Positions 1 through 9,144 are shown, counted from the stretch's first letter. The stretch is 64,000 nt of DNA from G963676335 sp963676335 (GCA_963676335.1 OY781057.1:796424-860423); one strand, 5' to 3'. A program made the numbers and translations. Notes: generated by a model not told the origin, from the letters alone.

Positions 1-261
1 CTACACCAATAATTTCTCCATCAATCATTGTATTTTTTAAGTCAAAACCATAGTTGAACTTTTTTTCAAAAATATGTTTTGTATTTGCTCTCCAGCGTTT
101 GTTCCCCAAATTTCATTAGGAATCTCTAATAAACCTTGCGTATTAGGAAATTGCCCTCTAATTTTAAGCTTATCATTTTCATGTATTACCGTGTAACTAA
201 TCTCGGAAAAACAAACACTATTAGTAAGTAGTAATATTACAAATATAAATGCTTTAATCAC
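1..261 (-). pseudogene. M61-peptidase-like secreted protein, frameshifted and running off the window
   Basis: The reading frame starts with GTG at 261 and overlaps the stop of the radical SAM gene (GTGA), so the two are translationally coupled. Residues 1-19 form a hydrophobic signal peptide ending near VCFSE. The next part (residues 20-65, with LEIPNEIWG) resembles the N-terminal beta domain of M61 (glycyl aminopeptidase-like) peptidases; this is from memory and tentative. The frame stops at 37 just after a run of seven A on the coding strand (about 60-66). One extra A would join it to an open frame that reads FNYGFDLKNTM and continues to position 1. The gene is therefore a pseudogene, is rescued by slippage, or carries a homopolymer sequencing error. 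As a likely exported peptidase beside a peptide maturase it could act in leader removal, which is inference. Confidence 0.5.
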
Positions 262-1406
262 GAAAAAAGCGCTGACTCAATTTTAGACAAAGAAACTCCG
301 GAATTTAATAAGTAACTAGTAAGATGAGAAAAAAGATCCTTTAGTCCCTCACAATAAACAGAAGGGTTATTAAATCTGTTTTCTTTGCTAAAACGATTTA
401 CTAATCCACCTCCACCACAAACTTTTCCCCAACAACATTTTTGACATTCTAAAGGTAAAACAGTCTGTGCTAATCTAAGTTCTTCAAAAATAGGATGTTT
501 TAAAAAATCTTTTAGTGAAGTATTGAAAATATTACAATTAGTTTTAGTTACCGTTTCTGGATCTGTTGACATTAACTCATCAGTAGGTTCTAAATCACCA
601 TTACTACGAATAGTAATTATTGGGAACAAACTTTCTTCATTCTCTTGATTTACTGCTCCAATTCCATAAATGAGCCTTTCTTCTCCAATTAATTGTCCTA
701 AAAACGACCTTAATGTTCTAATGTTTATTTTAAGATCATCATCTTTAATCAATTCATAAAATACATCTACCAAAACTTTTGTATAATTTAATAAACTATT
801 ATTAGGCTTACGATCATGAGTATAATCAGACAACAAAAGATCAAAATTATAAATTTTTAAATCATCAACAAAATGTCTATAAATCTTTTTTCCATCTGAA
901 CTAGAATTAATTACAGATAATGTACCAAGTCTAGGTATATTATTTTCCTGTAAAAGATATATTTTTTTTACTAAATTATCATATGTACCTTTCCCATTTG
1001 GATATATGCGATTTTGATTATGTATTTCTTTTGGACCATCGATACTTACACCAATATTAACGTTATACTTAATAAATAAATCTATCCATTCTTTATCTAT
1101 CAATAAGCCATTAGTTTGCAAATGAAATTGCAGAACAATATCATTAAAACCTTCTATAAGTGTGTCACATAGATAAGAAAAATTTTCTTTTCCAACAAGA
1201 AGTGTTTCCCCACCATGCAAAGAAACAACTAACTTCTTAATATTTAACTCATCTATCCCTTGCTTTAAAAAAGCATAAATTTTATTAATAGTAGATTTAG
1301 AAACATAAGGAGGATGGTCCTTATGAGAAACATCCAATCCTTTAAAAAAATAACAATATCTACAACCTAAGATGCATCTTTCAGCAACTTTGATAATTAC
1401 TTCCAT
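258..1406 (-). CDS. radical SAM/SPASM peptide maturase (cyclophane-synthase type)
   Basis: At 382 aa it has the usual size for radical SAM/SPASM maturases. The CxxxCxxC motif that binds the SAM-cleaving 4Fe-4S cluster is C11, C15, C18. HGGET (about 65) follows as the SAM-binding GGE motif. The C-terminal SPASM region has C321, C324, C325, C330 followed by GGGG, and a further Cys near 352, and it is preceded by LEPTDEL. The E..D.L and CGGG signatures are typical of the XyeB/GrrM/FxsB group, which crosslinks aromatic rings to side-chain beta carbons in precursor peptides. It lies 9 bp after the small precursor gene and overlaps the following peptidase-like gene, giving a three-gene operon. An anaerobic sulfatase-maturase-like role is the alternative, but no sulfatase is nearby. 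Confidence 0.85.
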   Translation of the reverse strand: MEVIIKVAERCILGCRYCYFFKGLDVSHKDHPPYVSKSTINKIYAFLKQGIDELNIKKLVVSLHGGETLLVGKENFSYLCDTLIEGFNDIVLQFHLQTNGLLIDKEWIDLFIKYNVNIGVSIDGPKEIHNQNRIYPNGKGTYDNLVKKIYLLQENNIPRLGTLSVINSSSDGKKIYRHFVDDLKIYNFDLLLSDYTHDRKPNNSLLNYTKVLVDVFYELIKDDDLKINIRTLRSFLGQLIGEERLIYGIGAVNQENEESLFPIITIRSNGDLEPTDELMSTDPETVTKTNCNIFNTSLKDFLKHPIFEELRLAQTVLPLECQKCCWGKVCGGGGLVNRFSKENRFNNPSVYCEGLKDLFSHLTSYLLNSGVSLSKIESALFS

Positions 1407-1415
1407 AAAACATCA

Positions 1416-1625
1416 TTAACTACATCTACTCCAACTAACTCTAGCATGACTACATTGAGGATAATAAGATTTTACTTCATCACCCTTTTTATGTGTCTCA
1501 ACAATAACGTCTTGAGCAATTGCTTTATTTACCTTTTCTTCTTTAGGGTTTTTATCTAATTTTTTTATATCTATACCTTTAGTAAGCATTTGTGCGCGAA
1601 ACTGATCAATTTTTGAAACATTCAT
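1416..1625 (-). CDS. putative RiPP precursor peptide
   Basis: This 69-aa protein has a charged, lysine-rich leader (residues 1-52) and a short distinctive tail, YYPQCSHARVSWSRCS. The tail holds two aromatic-X-Arg triplets, H60-A61-R62 and W65-S66-R67, framed by C58 and C68. Three-residue aromatic-X-X motifs are what cyclophane-forming radical SAM enzymes modify, so the tail is the probable core. A ribosome binding site (AAAGG) lies upstream of the ATG at 1625. The gene is first in the operon, directly after a long palindrome and directly before the maturase. I do not recognise this precursor as a named family. The coding assignment rests on size, position and tail composition. Confidence 0.7.
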   Translation of the reverse strand: MNVSKIDQFRAQMLTKGIDIKKLDKNPKEEKVNKAIAQDVIVETHKKGDEVKSYYPQCSHARVSWSRCS

Positions 1626-1636
1626 AAAATACCTTT

Positions 1637-1671
1637 TTTTATGTTACATAATCAGATTATGTAACATAAAA
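1637..1671. promoter_or_regulatory. long palindrome upstream of the RiPP operon, candidate operator
   Basis: The half-site ATGTTACATAATC and its exact reverse complement are separated by one base (1641-1667). The symmetry extends through flanking T/A pairs to 17-bp arms. It ends about 11 bp upstream of the precursor start, next to the ribosome binding site. Perfect dyad symmetry with no T-tract in the coding direction favours a dimeric-regulator operator or a 5' UTR hairpin over a terminator. The cognate regulator is not in the window. Confidence 0.6.
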
Positions 1672-1715
1672 TTTCTATCTGTCAATAATTTCAATTAATA
1701 AGAAAATAAAATTTT

Positions 1716-3116
1716 TTACCACCATCCTAAATAATGCCACCAAAAAGCTCCTATTGTAGACCAAATTAGAATATTTACAAAACTTACGATAGCTCCGATT
1801 TTCCACCATTCTTGAATTGATAAGTATCCAGATTCGTAAAAAACGGGAGCAGAGCCTATACTAAAGTGAGTTAATCCACCAGATAATATAGAGAAATAAG
1901 CTAAACACATAGCTACTAGTATTTTTGGCACTCCTAATTTTATTAATAAAATAGCAAATGCTACATATAACACAGTTGCATGTGCAGTTGCGCTAGCAAA
2001 TATGTAATGTATATAAAAGTAAAAAAGTGCTAATATTATTGCAGATAATAAAATATAATCTACCATTATAAAATTTTGAATTTTAGTTATTATCCATTGA
2101 ATAATGCCGAATTTTATTAATTTTTCAGACATCATTACTAAAATTGAGAACCATATAAAACAATCCCAAGCACTTGTTTCCTGTAATGCATCTTTCCATG
2201 ACAAGCCTCCGGTTAAAATAAGTATAGACACACCTAATAAAGCTGTAGTTGTAGCATCTATTCCTATAGATTTACCTAAAGACCAAAAAACAATTAATAC
2301 GATAAATACTCCTATCATTATTATTTCTTGAAAAGAAATTTTCTCAAATTGTTTTGTTATTTGATTTGTAGCTGCATCATATATTTTTTCTACATGCGGA
2401 GGATAAAAAAAATAAACAACGAATGGTAATACAATTAAACTAATTAATCCAGGAACTATAGCTCCAATTGCCCAAGTTCCCCATGCAATTTCTACTCCAA
2501 TTTGTTTAGCAAGACTTGCCACTAAGGGATTAGTTGCTATTGCAGTTAAAAACATAGCACTGGTTATAACATTTGATTGAAAACAAACTTGAATTAAAAA
2601 TCCTCCAATCCTATTTTTTAAATTATTCTTTTCATATTCTTCTGATAATGATTTTGCTATAGGAAAAATAATTCCCCCTCCTCGCGCTGTAGCACTAGGC
2701 ATCGCAGGAGCTAATAATAATTCTGTAAATATCAAACTATATGATAATCCAAATATATTACTTCCTATTTTAGATATGAGATAATAAGCACATCTTTTTC
2801 CTAACCCTGTTTTTATAAAACCTCTCGAAATAAAAAATGCAAAAACAACCAACCAAGAAATAGACGAACTAAAAGACGCCATAACTTGTTCAAGAGGTAA
2901 TGTTTGGGTAATAATGCATATAAGAGCACTCAATAATGCAATAGCTCCCATAGGATATGGATTTACTATTATAGTTGCAATCATCATAATAAAAATTATA
3001 AAAAAATGCCAAGCTACAGGAGTTAATTCTTCAGGATGAGGAATAACCCATAATATAGAACCTATGAAAAATAAGAATATAAAGATTAAAAAATTTTTAC
3101 TTTTTAAAAGACTCAT
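1716..3116 (-). CDS. DASS-family sodium:dicarboxylate symporter
   Basis: A 466-aa polytopic membrane protein with about 12 hydrophobic segments. It matches the divalent-anion:Na+ symporter family (SLC13/CitT/2-oxoglutarate-malate translocator branch). Visible family features are the tract PAMPSATARGGGIIFPIAKSL (about 137-157) and the C-terminal stretch with ATAHATVLYVAFA and GGLTHFSIGSAP. Relatives import di- or tricarboxylates such as malate, succinate, 2-oxoglutarate or citrate, a logical host-derived carbon source for an intracellular bacterium. The exact substrate cannot be read from sequence. The gene follows the palindrome region and is divergent from mutS. Length and hydropathy look complete. 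Confidence 0.8.
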   Translation of the reverse strand: MSLLKSKNFLIFIFLFFIGSILWVIPHPEELTPVAWHFFIIFIMMIATIIVNPYPMGAIALLSALICIITQTLPLEQVMASFSSSISWLVVFAFFISRGFIKTGLGKRCAYYLISKIGSNIFGLSYSLIFTELLLAPAMPSATARGGGIIFPIAKSLSEEYEKNNLKNRIGGFLIQVCFQSNVITSAMFLTAIATNPLVASLAKQIGVEIAWGTWAIGAIVPGLISLIVLPFVVYFFYPPHVEKIYDAATNQITKQFEKISFQEIIMIGVFIVLIVFWSLGKSIGIDATTTALLGVSILILTGGLSWKDALQETSAWDCFIWFSILVMMSEKLIKFGIIQWIITKIQNFIMVDYILLSAIILALFYFYIHYIFASATAHATVLYVAFAILLIKLGVPKILVAMCLAYFSILSGGLTHFSIGSAPVFYESGYLSIQEWWKIGAIVSFVNILIWSTIGAFWWHYLGWW

Positions 3117-3170
3117 AATTTCTTTACTTTTATTTTTAAGTTAAAATAACTCCAACTTTATTTATTGTAT

Positions 3171-5825
3171 ATGGATATTAAAATCATGTTGCAAGAAAAT
3201 TATTTTAAAGAAAAATATAAGTTTAATGGACTAACTCCAGTAATGCAGCAATATCTTAATGTAAAAATGCATTATCAAGATTGCTTAGTTTTATTTCGTA
3301 TGGGGGATTTTTATGAATTATTCTATGAAGATGCTACAATTGTTAGTAGCGCTTTAGGATTAACATTAACAAGTCGTAATAAGAATGATGAAGATTTTAT
3401 TCCTATGTGCGGAATTCCTCATCATGCACTTGATTTATATTTAACTAGACTGATTGACTTAAATTATAAAATAGCAATTTGTGATCAAGTAGAATCAATA
3501 GAAGATGCAAAGAAAAGAGGATATAAGGCAATAGTTAATAGAGAAGTAACTCAAGTTATTACTCCTAGCACAATTATTGATGAAAATTTAATTAATACCA
3601 AAGTTCCAAATTATTTAAGTTCTATTGTAAACCATGATAATAATTTATTTACTATTTGCTATGTAGACCTATCTACTGGGGAATTTTGTATTATTGATGT
3701 AAACCATGCTCAATTGTATAGTTATCTTAATAACTTATCTCCGAAAGAAATATTAATAAGTGAGCAATTAAATCAAATATCAGCACTTAAAGAATTGTTT
3801 CAGACATACAAAAAACAATTAATTATTCAGGCAAATAGTTACTTTAGTGCAACAAAGTGTAAAAAAATTATAGAAAATTTTTATAAAATTAATACTGTTA
3901 ATGCTATAGGAGAAATCAATAATTGTCATATATCTGCTATTGGAGCTGTTTTAGAATATATAAATATAACACAAAAAAATAATCCTCCTAAATTACCTAT
4001 ACCTAAAATTATTGATATCTCTGGTTTTATGTTAATTGATAGCGTAACGAAACGTAATTTAGAAATAGTTCGTTCAATCGATGGTAGCTATCAAGGAAGC
4101 TTATTATCCATAATAGATTATACATTAACTAAGCAAGGAAGTAGATTACTTTATAAATATATCTCTAATCCTTTAGTAGATATTAATAAAATTAATAACA
4201 GATTAGAGATAATAGAATTATTATGTAAAAATACCTCATTGAATAATAAGATTAGACCGTTATTAAAATTAAGTGGAGACATAGAACGTTCATTGGCTAA
4301 GATATCTATGCGTAGAGCTAGTCCCCAAGATTTACTCATAATCCAAAATACCATAAAATTCTCAATTCAAATAAAAGAAATAATATACAATAATTTAGGA
4401 TTTAATTTACCAATTTTATTTGAAGAAATAATTCAAAATTTACCAAATGATTTAACTATATATACCATTTTAAAAGAATCTATTAAAGAAGAACCAAATA
4501 ATAATGTAAATAATGGTGGTTTTATTAAAGAAACATACCATCCAAGAGTTCAAGAACTTTCTCAATTAATAGAAAATAGCACTAATATTATTAATCAGTT
4601 GCGTATTAAATACCAAGAACAAACTGGAATAGATAATTTAAAAATTTGTCAAAATAATATTTGGGGCTTATTTATTGAAGTATCTAATAAACAAGCATAT
4701 AAAATCACTTCTGAGATTTTTTTACATAAGCAAACAACAACTAATTCTGTTAGGTTTACTACTGAAGAACTAAAAAAATTAGATATAGACATATTAAATG
4801 CAAAAAATTTAGTTATTAATTTAGAAAAAGAATTATTTTATAAACTTTGCGATACTGTACTTCAATATAGTAGTATGATTTATAATTGTAGTAATAGTAT
4901 TGCGCTACTTGATGTTTTTTGTAGCTTGTCTTATGTAGCTATGGAATATAAATACGTTAAGCCAATCATAAAGAACGATTTATCTTTTGTCATTGAAGGA
5001 GGAAAACATCCAGTAGTAGAGCAAAGCTTACTCAAAAATCAAGAACATTTCATATCTAATAACATTACTTTACTTAGAGAAAACTATGTTTTGTTACTTA
5101 CAGGTCCAAATATGGCAGGGAAAAGTACATTCTTAAGACAAAATGCATTAATTGCTATACTTGCACAAATGGGTTCATTTGTACCAGCTACATACGCAGA
5201 AATTGGTATAGTTGATAAACTATTTACTCGCATCGGAGCTAATGATGACTTAAACAAAGGACAATCAACTTTTATGGTAGAAATGGTAGAGACTTCAGCA
5301 ATACTTTCTCAAGCTACAAAAAGATCTTTAATTATTTTAGATGAAGTAGGACGGGGAACAGCAACCTACGATGGATTAGCTATTGCATGGTCAAGTTTAG
5401 AATATATTCATAATGATTTACAATGTCGCTGCTTATTTGCTACTCATTATCATGAATTAACTGATTTATCAAAAACATTATCATTTTTAAAAAATTATAC
5501 AATATTAGTTAAAGAACTTGAAGATAAAATTATCTTTTTGCATAAAATTATCGAAGGTATCGCAGATAAATCCTATGGTATTCATGTTGCACAACTTGCT
5601 GGAATTCCTAATATAGTTTTAAAAAGAGCAAATCTTATATTATCTTTATTAGAAAAACAAAATAACAAAATTTCCAATCTCGAAGATTTCGAAAAAAATA
5701 TTTCTAATCCTGGTAATCAAAAATACAATACAGTTGTAGAATCTATTAAATATGTTAATTTAGATACTTTAACTCCAAAACAAGCTTTAGATTTTTTATA
5801 TAAACTAAAAGATGAGTGTAAATAA
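3171..5825 (+). CDS. mutS: DNA mismatch repair protein MutS
   Basis: This ATPase recognises mismatches. The N-terminal mismatch-binding domain carries the family signature around TPVMQQYLNVK followed by FRMGDFYELF, with the Phe-X-Glu mismatch wedge. The C-terminal ABC-type ATPase has Walker A GPNMAGKST near residue 645 and Walker B LIILDEVGRGTATYDG, then FATHYHEL. The length of about 884 aa is normal. The frame can be extended to a TTG at 3165, but the ATG at 3171 is preferred; ATG 3186 is also possible and no Shine-Dalgarno decides it. The gene is intact, divergent from the transporter, and followed by clpP 58 bp downstream. Confidence 0.97.
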   Translation: MDIKIMLQENYFKEKYKFNGLTPVMQQYLNVKMHYQDCLVLFRMGDFYELFYEDATIVSSALGLTLTSRNKNDEDFIPMCGIPHHALDLYLTRLIDLNYKIAICDQVESIEDAKKRGYKAIVNREVTQVITPSTIIDENLINTKVPNYLSSIVNHDNNLFTICYVDLSTGEFCIIDVNHAQLYSYLNNLSPKEILISEQLNQISALKELFQTYKKQLIIQANSYFSATKCKKIIENFYKINTVNAIGEINNCHISAIGAVLEYINITQKNNPPKLPIPKIIDISGFMLIDSVTKRNLEIVRSIDGSYQGSLLSIIDYTLTKQGSRLLYKYISNPLVDINKINNRLEIIELLCKNTSLNNKIRPLLKLSGDIERSLAKISMRRASPQDLLIIQNTIKFSIQIKEIIYNNLGFNLPILFEEIIQNLPNDLTIYTILKESIKEEPNNNVNNGGFIKETYHPRVQELSQLIENSTNIINQLRIKYQEQTGIDNLKICQNNIWGLFIEVSNKQAYKITSEIFLHKQTTTNSVRFTTEELKKLDIDILNAKNLVINLEKELFYKLCDTVLQYSSMIYNCSNSIALLDVFCSLSYVAMEYKYVKPIIKNDLSFVIEGGKHPVVEQSLLKNQEHFISNNITLLRENYVLLLTGPNMAGKSTFLRQNALIAILAQMGSFVPATYAEIGIVDKLFTRIGANDDLNKGQSTFMVEMVETSAILSQATKRSLIILDEVGRGTATYDGLAIAWSSLEYIHNDLQCRCLFATHYHELTDLSKTLSFLKNYTILVKELEDKIIFLHKIIEGIADKSYGIHVAQLAGIPNIVLKRANLILSLLEKQNNKISNLEDFEKNISNPGNQKYNTVVESIKYVNLDTLTPKQALDFLYKLKDECK

Positions 5826-5883
5826 GTATTGATAAAGTATATCATATGTCATAAAACTATAATTAAATAATTATATAAAAATT

Positions 5884-6510
5884 ATGTCTTTTATACCAAT
5901 TGTTGTTGAACAAACGCCTAAAGGGGAACGAGCTTATGATATTTATTCCCGATTATTAAAAGAACGAATTGTGTTTGTTTGTGGAGATATTGAAGATTAT
6001 ATGGCTAATTTAATTATAGCCCAGCTATTATTTTTAGAATCAGAAGATTCTGAAAAAGATATTTGTATGTATATAAATACTCCTGGGGGGGTGGTAACTT
6101 CTGGTTTAGCTATTTACGATACTATGCAGTACATTAAACCAGATATTTCTACTTTATGCTTAGGACAAGCGTGTTCCATGGGCTCACTGTTATTAACCGC
6201 CGGAGCATCTAAGAAGCGTTATGCATTACCCCATAGTAGAATAATGATTCATCAGCTCTCTGGTGGATATAGAGGTCAAGCAACTGATATAGAAATACAT
6301 GCAAAAGAGGCTTTAAAAACCAAAGAAATGCTAAATGAAATATACGCTCGTCATACATTAAAAGAAGTAAATTTTATTGCAGAAAGAATGGAACGAGATT
6401 ACTTTATGGATCCTTTTATGGCTAAAGAAATGGGTATAATAGATGAAATTATTACAAATAGACAAGATATGAGCACTTCAAATCTTTCTTCGCCTAAAAA
6501 AATAAAATAA
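5884..6510 (+). CDS. clpP: ATP-dependent Clp protease proteolytic subunit
   Basis: A 208-aa serine protease that forms the tetradecameric chamber working with ClpX or ClpA. The catalytic Ser98 lies in [10 protein letters not shown], His123 in SRIMIHQ, and Asp172 in ERDYFM, all at expected spacing. YINTPGG, which shapes the oxyanion region, is present. The N-terminus [25 protein letters not shown] is typical of alphaproteobacterial ClpP, supporting the ATG at 5884. The downstream FKBP-like gene begins 4 bp after the stop, so they are probably co-transcribed. No clpX follows, unlike in many bacteria. Confidence 0.97.
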   Translation: MSFIPIVVEQTPKGERAYDIYSRLLKERIVFVCGDIEDYMANLIIAQLLFLESEDSEKDICMYINTPGGVVTSGLAIYDTMQYIKPDISTLCLGQACSMGSLLLTAGASKKRYALPHSRIMIHQLSGGYRGQATDIEIHAKEALKTKEMLNEIYARHTLKEVNFIAERMERDYFMDPFMAKEMGIIDEIITNRQDMSTSNLSSPKKIK

Positions 6511-6514
6511 ATAT

Positions 6515-7444
6515 ATGCAAAAATTAAAGTATATACTTACTTTATTAATTGCCGTATTGATATTATATCAAATTGTAAAAAATGATACTAATATAACTAC
6601 TACTTCTGAAAAAATTGATGTCGATAATAAAGAAAAAAGAAATACCAATAATTCTGATACAAATTCTAAAAAGGAAGATACTGATATACACTATGAAGGA
6701 AATATTATTGAAAGGTCTATCAGTAGAATATTTGCTAATGTATTAAAAACAGATTCTGGTAAAGTGTTGTTAGAAAATATGCTTCAACCAGTATTACCAT
6801 CTTCTGATAGTCAAAAAATTTATTATATAAATAGTTACGAAATAATTGATTCCTTATTTCGTACTAACTCCATTGTCAAAGGTCAAGGAGATAATGCATT
6901 ATGCGGACAACAAGTAAACGTTAATTACGTTATTAAAACAATAGATGATAAAGTAATAGAAAAACAAGATAACTTTAATATTTATTTAGGGAAAAATTCT
7001 ATTATTAACGCATTAGATAATATAACTGTTGGAATGCAGTTAGGTGAAGAACGAAATGGAATAGCTATAGGAGAGTATAGTTATAAAGATAAGCAACAGG
7101 CAATAATTAACGTTAAATTAAATAAAATTTTAAATCCTATTGATTTAAGTAAAGTTAAAATTTTTGATACTGCTTTTTCTTATCAATTACCTGTAATATG
7201 TGGTAAAAAAGTAAATTTTTCACTCAAAATCAGTAAAATTAATGGAACAATACTATACGACAAACAAGTAATTGATTTTATTTTAGGAAATAATGAGTAT
7301 CCACTCATATTCTCTCATATATTATTCAATAAGCCATTAGTTGGCACTCGAACGGTTATACTTCCAGCATCTTACCTTAGCTCGTTTAAGCTTAAAGTAC
7401 AATCAGATGAATACTTAATTCTTGAAATACAACTCTTAAAATAA
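6515..7444 (+). CDS. membrane-anchored protein with two FKBP-like domains
   Basis: This 309-aa protein has one N-terminal membrane anchor (residues 5-20), a charged low-complexity linker, and two related C-terminal regions. The first (about 113-205) has the order expected of an FKBP-type prolyl isomerase: a polar start, G.QVNVNYVI, FNIYLG, then DNITVGMQLGEERN. The second (about 222-309) repeats the pattern more weakly (CGKKVNF, NGTILYDKQVIDFILG). An FKBP fold is therefore inferred, with a periplasmic location. Whether it retains isomerase activity is unclear because the aromatic pocket is degenerate. It sits 4 bp after clpP, suggesting a shared transcript and a protein-quality role. Confidence 0.6.
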   Translation: MQKLKYILTLLIAVLILYQIVKNDTNITTTSEKIDVDNKEKRNTNNSDTNSKKEDTDIHYEGNIIERSISRIFANVLKTDSGKVLLENMLQPVLPSSDSQKIYYINSYEIIDSLFRTNSIVKGQGDNALCGQQVNVNYVIKTIDDKVIEKQDNFNIYLGKNSIINALDNITVGMQLGEERNGIAIGEYSYKDKQQAIINVKLNKILNPIDLSKVKIFDTAFSYQLPVICGKKVNFSLKISKINGTILYDKQVIDFILGNNEYPLIFSHILFNKPLVGTRTVILPASYLSSFKLKVQSDEYLILEIQLLK

Positions 7445-7474
7445 TCAGAATCTACTGAATTTAAATAATTAAAA

Positions 7475-8635
7475 TTAGAAAGTGGGAGAAGCTATAGGCT
7501 CTAATGAAACCATTTCGAAATATTTAACTCCCCATACAAAACCACAAATTAAAGGTATTATTATGATCAATACCCCCCAATGTCCTAAATATCTCGTCAA
7601 ATATATAGATCCTAAAGAAGTAATTCCGTATATCAATGGCCTAGAAATTGCTAATGATATTCCCATATAAGTAAAACGTTTTAAAATAGGAAAATATTTA
7701 AAAAATATTGCAGTTCCTGGATTAGGACTTAATCCCCAAAATATTACAAGAGATTGTAATAAAAAAATATCTAATGCATTTTTTGCGTTATTAAGTAAAT
7801 AAGGACAAAATAAGATCAATACAGAAAATATTACTATTCTTATTTTAAGAATTTTAAATGGATGTATTTTATAACTTAAGCACGTTATAAACAGAAATCC
7901 TAATGCATCAATTATTGCAACTATTAAATTTTGAAAAGCAATTTGTTGAGCGGAAAGAGCGAAAGAATTTTTTAAAATAATGCTACAATAACCATATGAA
8001 AAGTAAAAACAAATTGGCCACATAGAATCTATAAAAAATAAAGCCAATACACTTTTAAAATTATTTTTTTTTAAATTATGATTTACTTTTATTTTTTCAT
8101 TTTTTGCATTAATAAAATCTATAGTTTCTTTGAGATGTGTTCTTGTAATAGCACTTATTATTGCAATTCCAGCTCCTATTACAAAAGCAATCCTCCAAGT
8201 TAAATCAAAATATACCAATAAAGATATTATACTTAAAGCAAATACACTACCTAATGAAGCTGGTATTTGAACAAAAGTCACAACTGAATATTGTATAGGA
8301 GGCTTAGTCATTTCTGTTAAATATAATTGCGTTCCTACCATTTCTCCAGTAGAAGATAACCCTTGAACCATCCGGCATATAGTTATTATCCAAGTTGCAA
8401 TACTACCTATTTGGGCATATGTAGGCAAAATCGCTATAACTATACAAGAAAAGGCCATTGCAAAAGTTGTTATTAAAATAACTTTTCGACGACCGAAATT
8501 ATCACCTATATATCCTAAAACTATAGCGCCAACAGGACGTAAAAGAAAACTAGAACAAAATGAAAATGATACAACTAAAGATGATGTAAAAGGATCAGTT
8601 TTCGGAAAAAATAGCTCATTAAACAATAACACCAT
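7475..8635 (-). CDS. MHS-family major facilitator transporter, N-terminus without a canonical start
   Basis: The frame matches the metabolite:H+ symporter subgroup of MFS (ProP/KgtP relatives). The loop 2-3 signature GYIGDNFGRRKVI is present, with roughly eleven membrane segments visible. The first ATG at 8635 lies inside the first helix. Upstream codons in the same frame, back to about 8719, continue the family N-terminus (KKQKEVIGILSIGTLLEFFDF), and the frame stays open to 8845. No ATG, GTG, TTG or CTG occurs in that extension. Either a rare start (ATT/ATA) is used or the start has been lost and the gene is decaying. ProP relatives import osmolytes or organic acids; the substrate is unknown. 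Confidence 0.7.
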   Translation of the reverse strand: MVLLFNELFFPKTDPFTSSLVVSFSFCSSFLLRPVGAIVLGYIGDNFGRRKVILITTFAMAFSCIVIAILPTYAQIGSIATWIITICRMVQGLSSTGEMVGTQLYLTEMTKPPIQYSVVTFVQIPASLGSVFALSIISLLVYFDLTWRIAFVIGAGIAIISAITRTHLKETIDFINAKNEKIKVNHNLKKNNFKSVLALFFIDSMWPICFYFSYGYCSIILKNSFALSAQQIAFQNLIVAIIDALGFLFITCLSYKIHPFKILKIRIVIFSVLILFCPYLLNNAKNALDIFLLQSLVIFWGLSPNPGTAIFFKYFPILKRFTYMGISLAISRPLIYGITSLGSIYLTRYLGHWGVLIIIIPLICGFVWGVKYFEMVSLEPIASPTF

Positions 8636-8845
8636 ATGTAGATATAATGTAAAATCAAAAAACTCTAAGAGAGTACCTATAGATAATATTCCTATTACTT
8701 CCTTTTGCTTCTTTGTTAATTTTGTTTGAGTAACTTGTTTGACACTTAAACTAGATATGCTGAAAATTATACCTCTAGATTCTGCTATTAAATTTTTACT
8801 ATACTGAATTATTTTTTTTGTTACATTAAATTTTCTCGTTAATAT

Positions 8846-9144
8846 TTACCTTTGTATTTTATTAAATAAATCATTATGCGTTCCAGTACGTTTTAATTCC
8901 AAAATTTCGTTATTAATAGAGTAAATTAATACCCAATCAGGTTCAATATGACGCTCCCAATAATCACTATTTTTAAGTTTATGAAGACAATACTTTGAAG
9001 GTAATAATAAATGATAATCTATTTTTTGCTGGCATTATCTAATAGTAAATTTACTACTTCCTGTTATTTACTGACATTTTTACCACGTTTGATTGTTAAT
9101 TTAAGATCCTTTTTATACTTATTTGTATTTGTTAATTTAATCAT
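8846..9144 (-). pseudogene. YafQ/RelE-type toxin, inactivated
   Basis: Translating the minus strand from ATG 9144 gives MIKLTNTNKYKKDLKLTIKR, matching the YafQ toxin start. It then has in-frame stops after residue 26 and again near 9040. In another frame the C-terminal half resumes as HKLKNSDYWERHIEPDWVLI and ends in ELKRTGTHNDLF before the stop at 8846. These are the conserved HIEPDWLLIY and R.G.H..LF blocks of YafQ ribosome-dependent mRNA endonucleases. Two nonsense codons plus a frameshift make it a clear pseudogene. It overlaps the antitoxin stop by one base (TAATG), the usual coupled arrangement. Confidence 0.75.
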
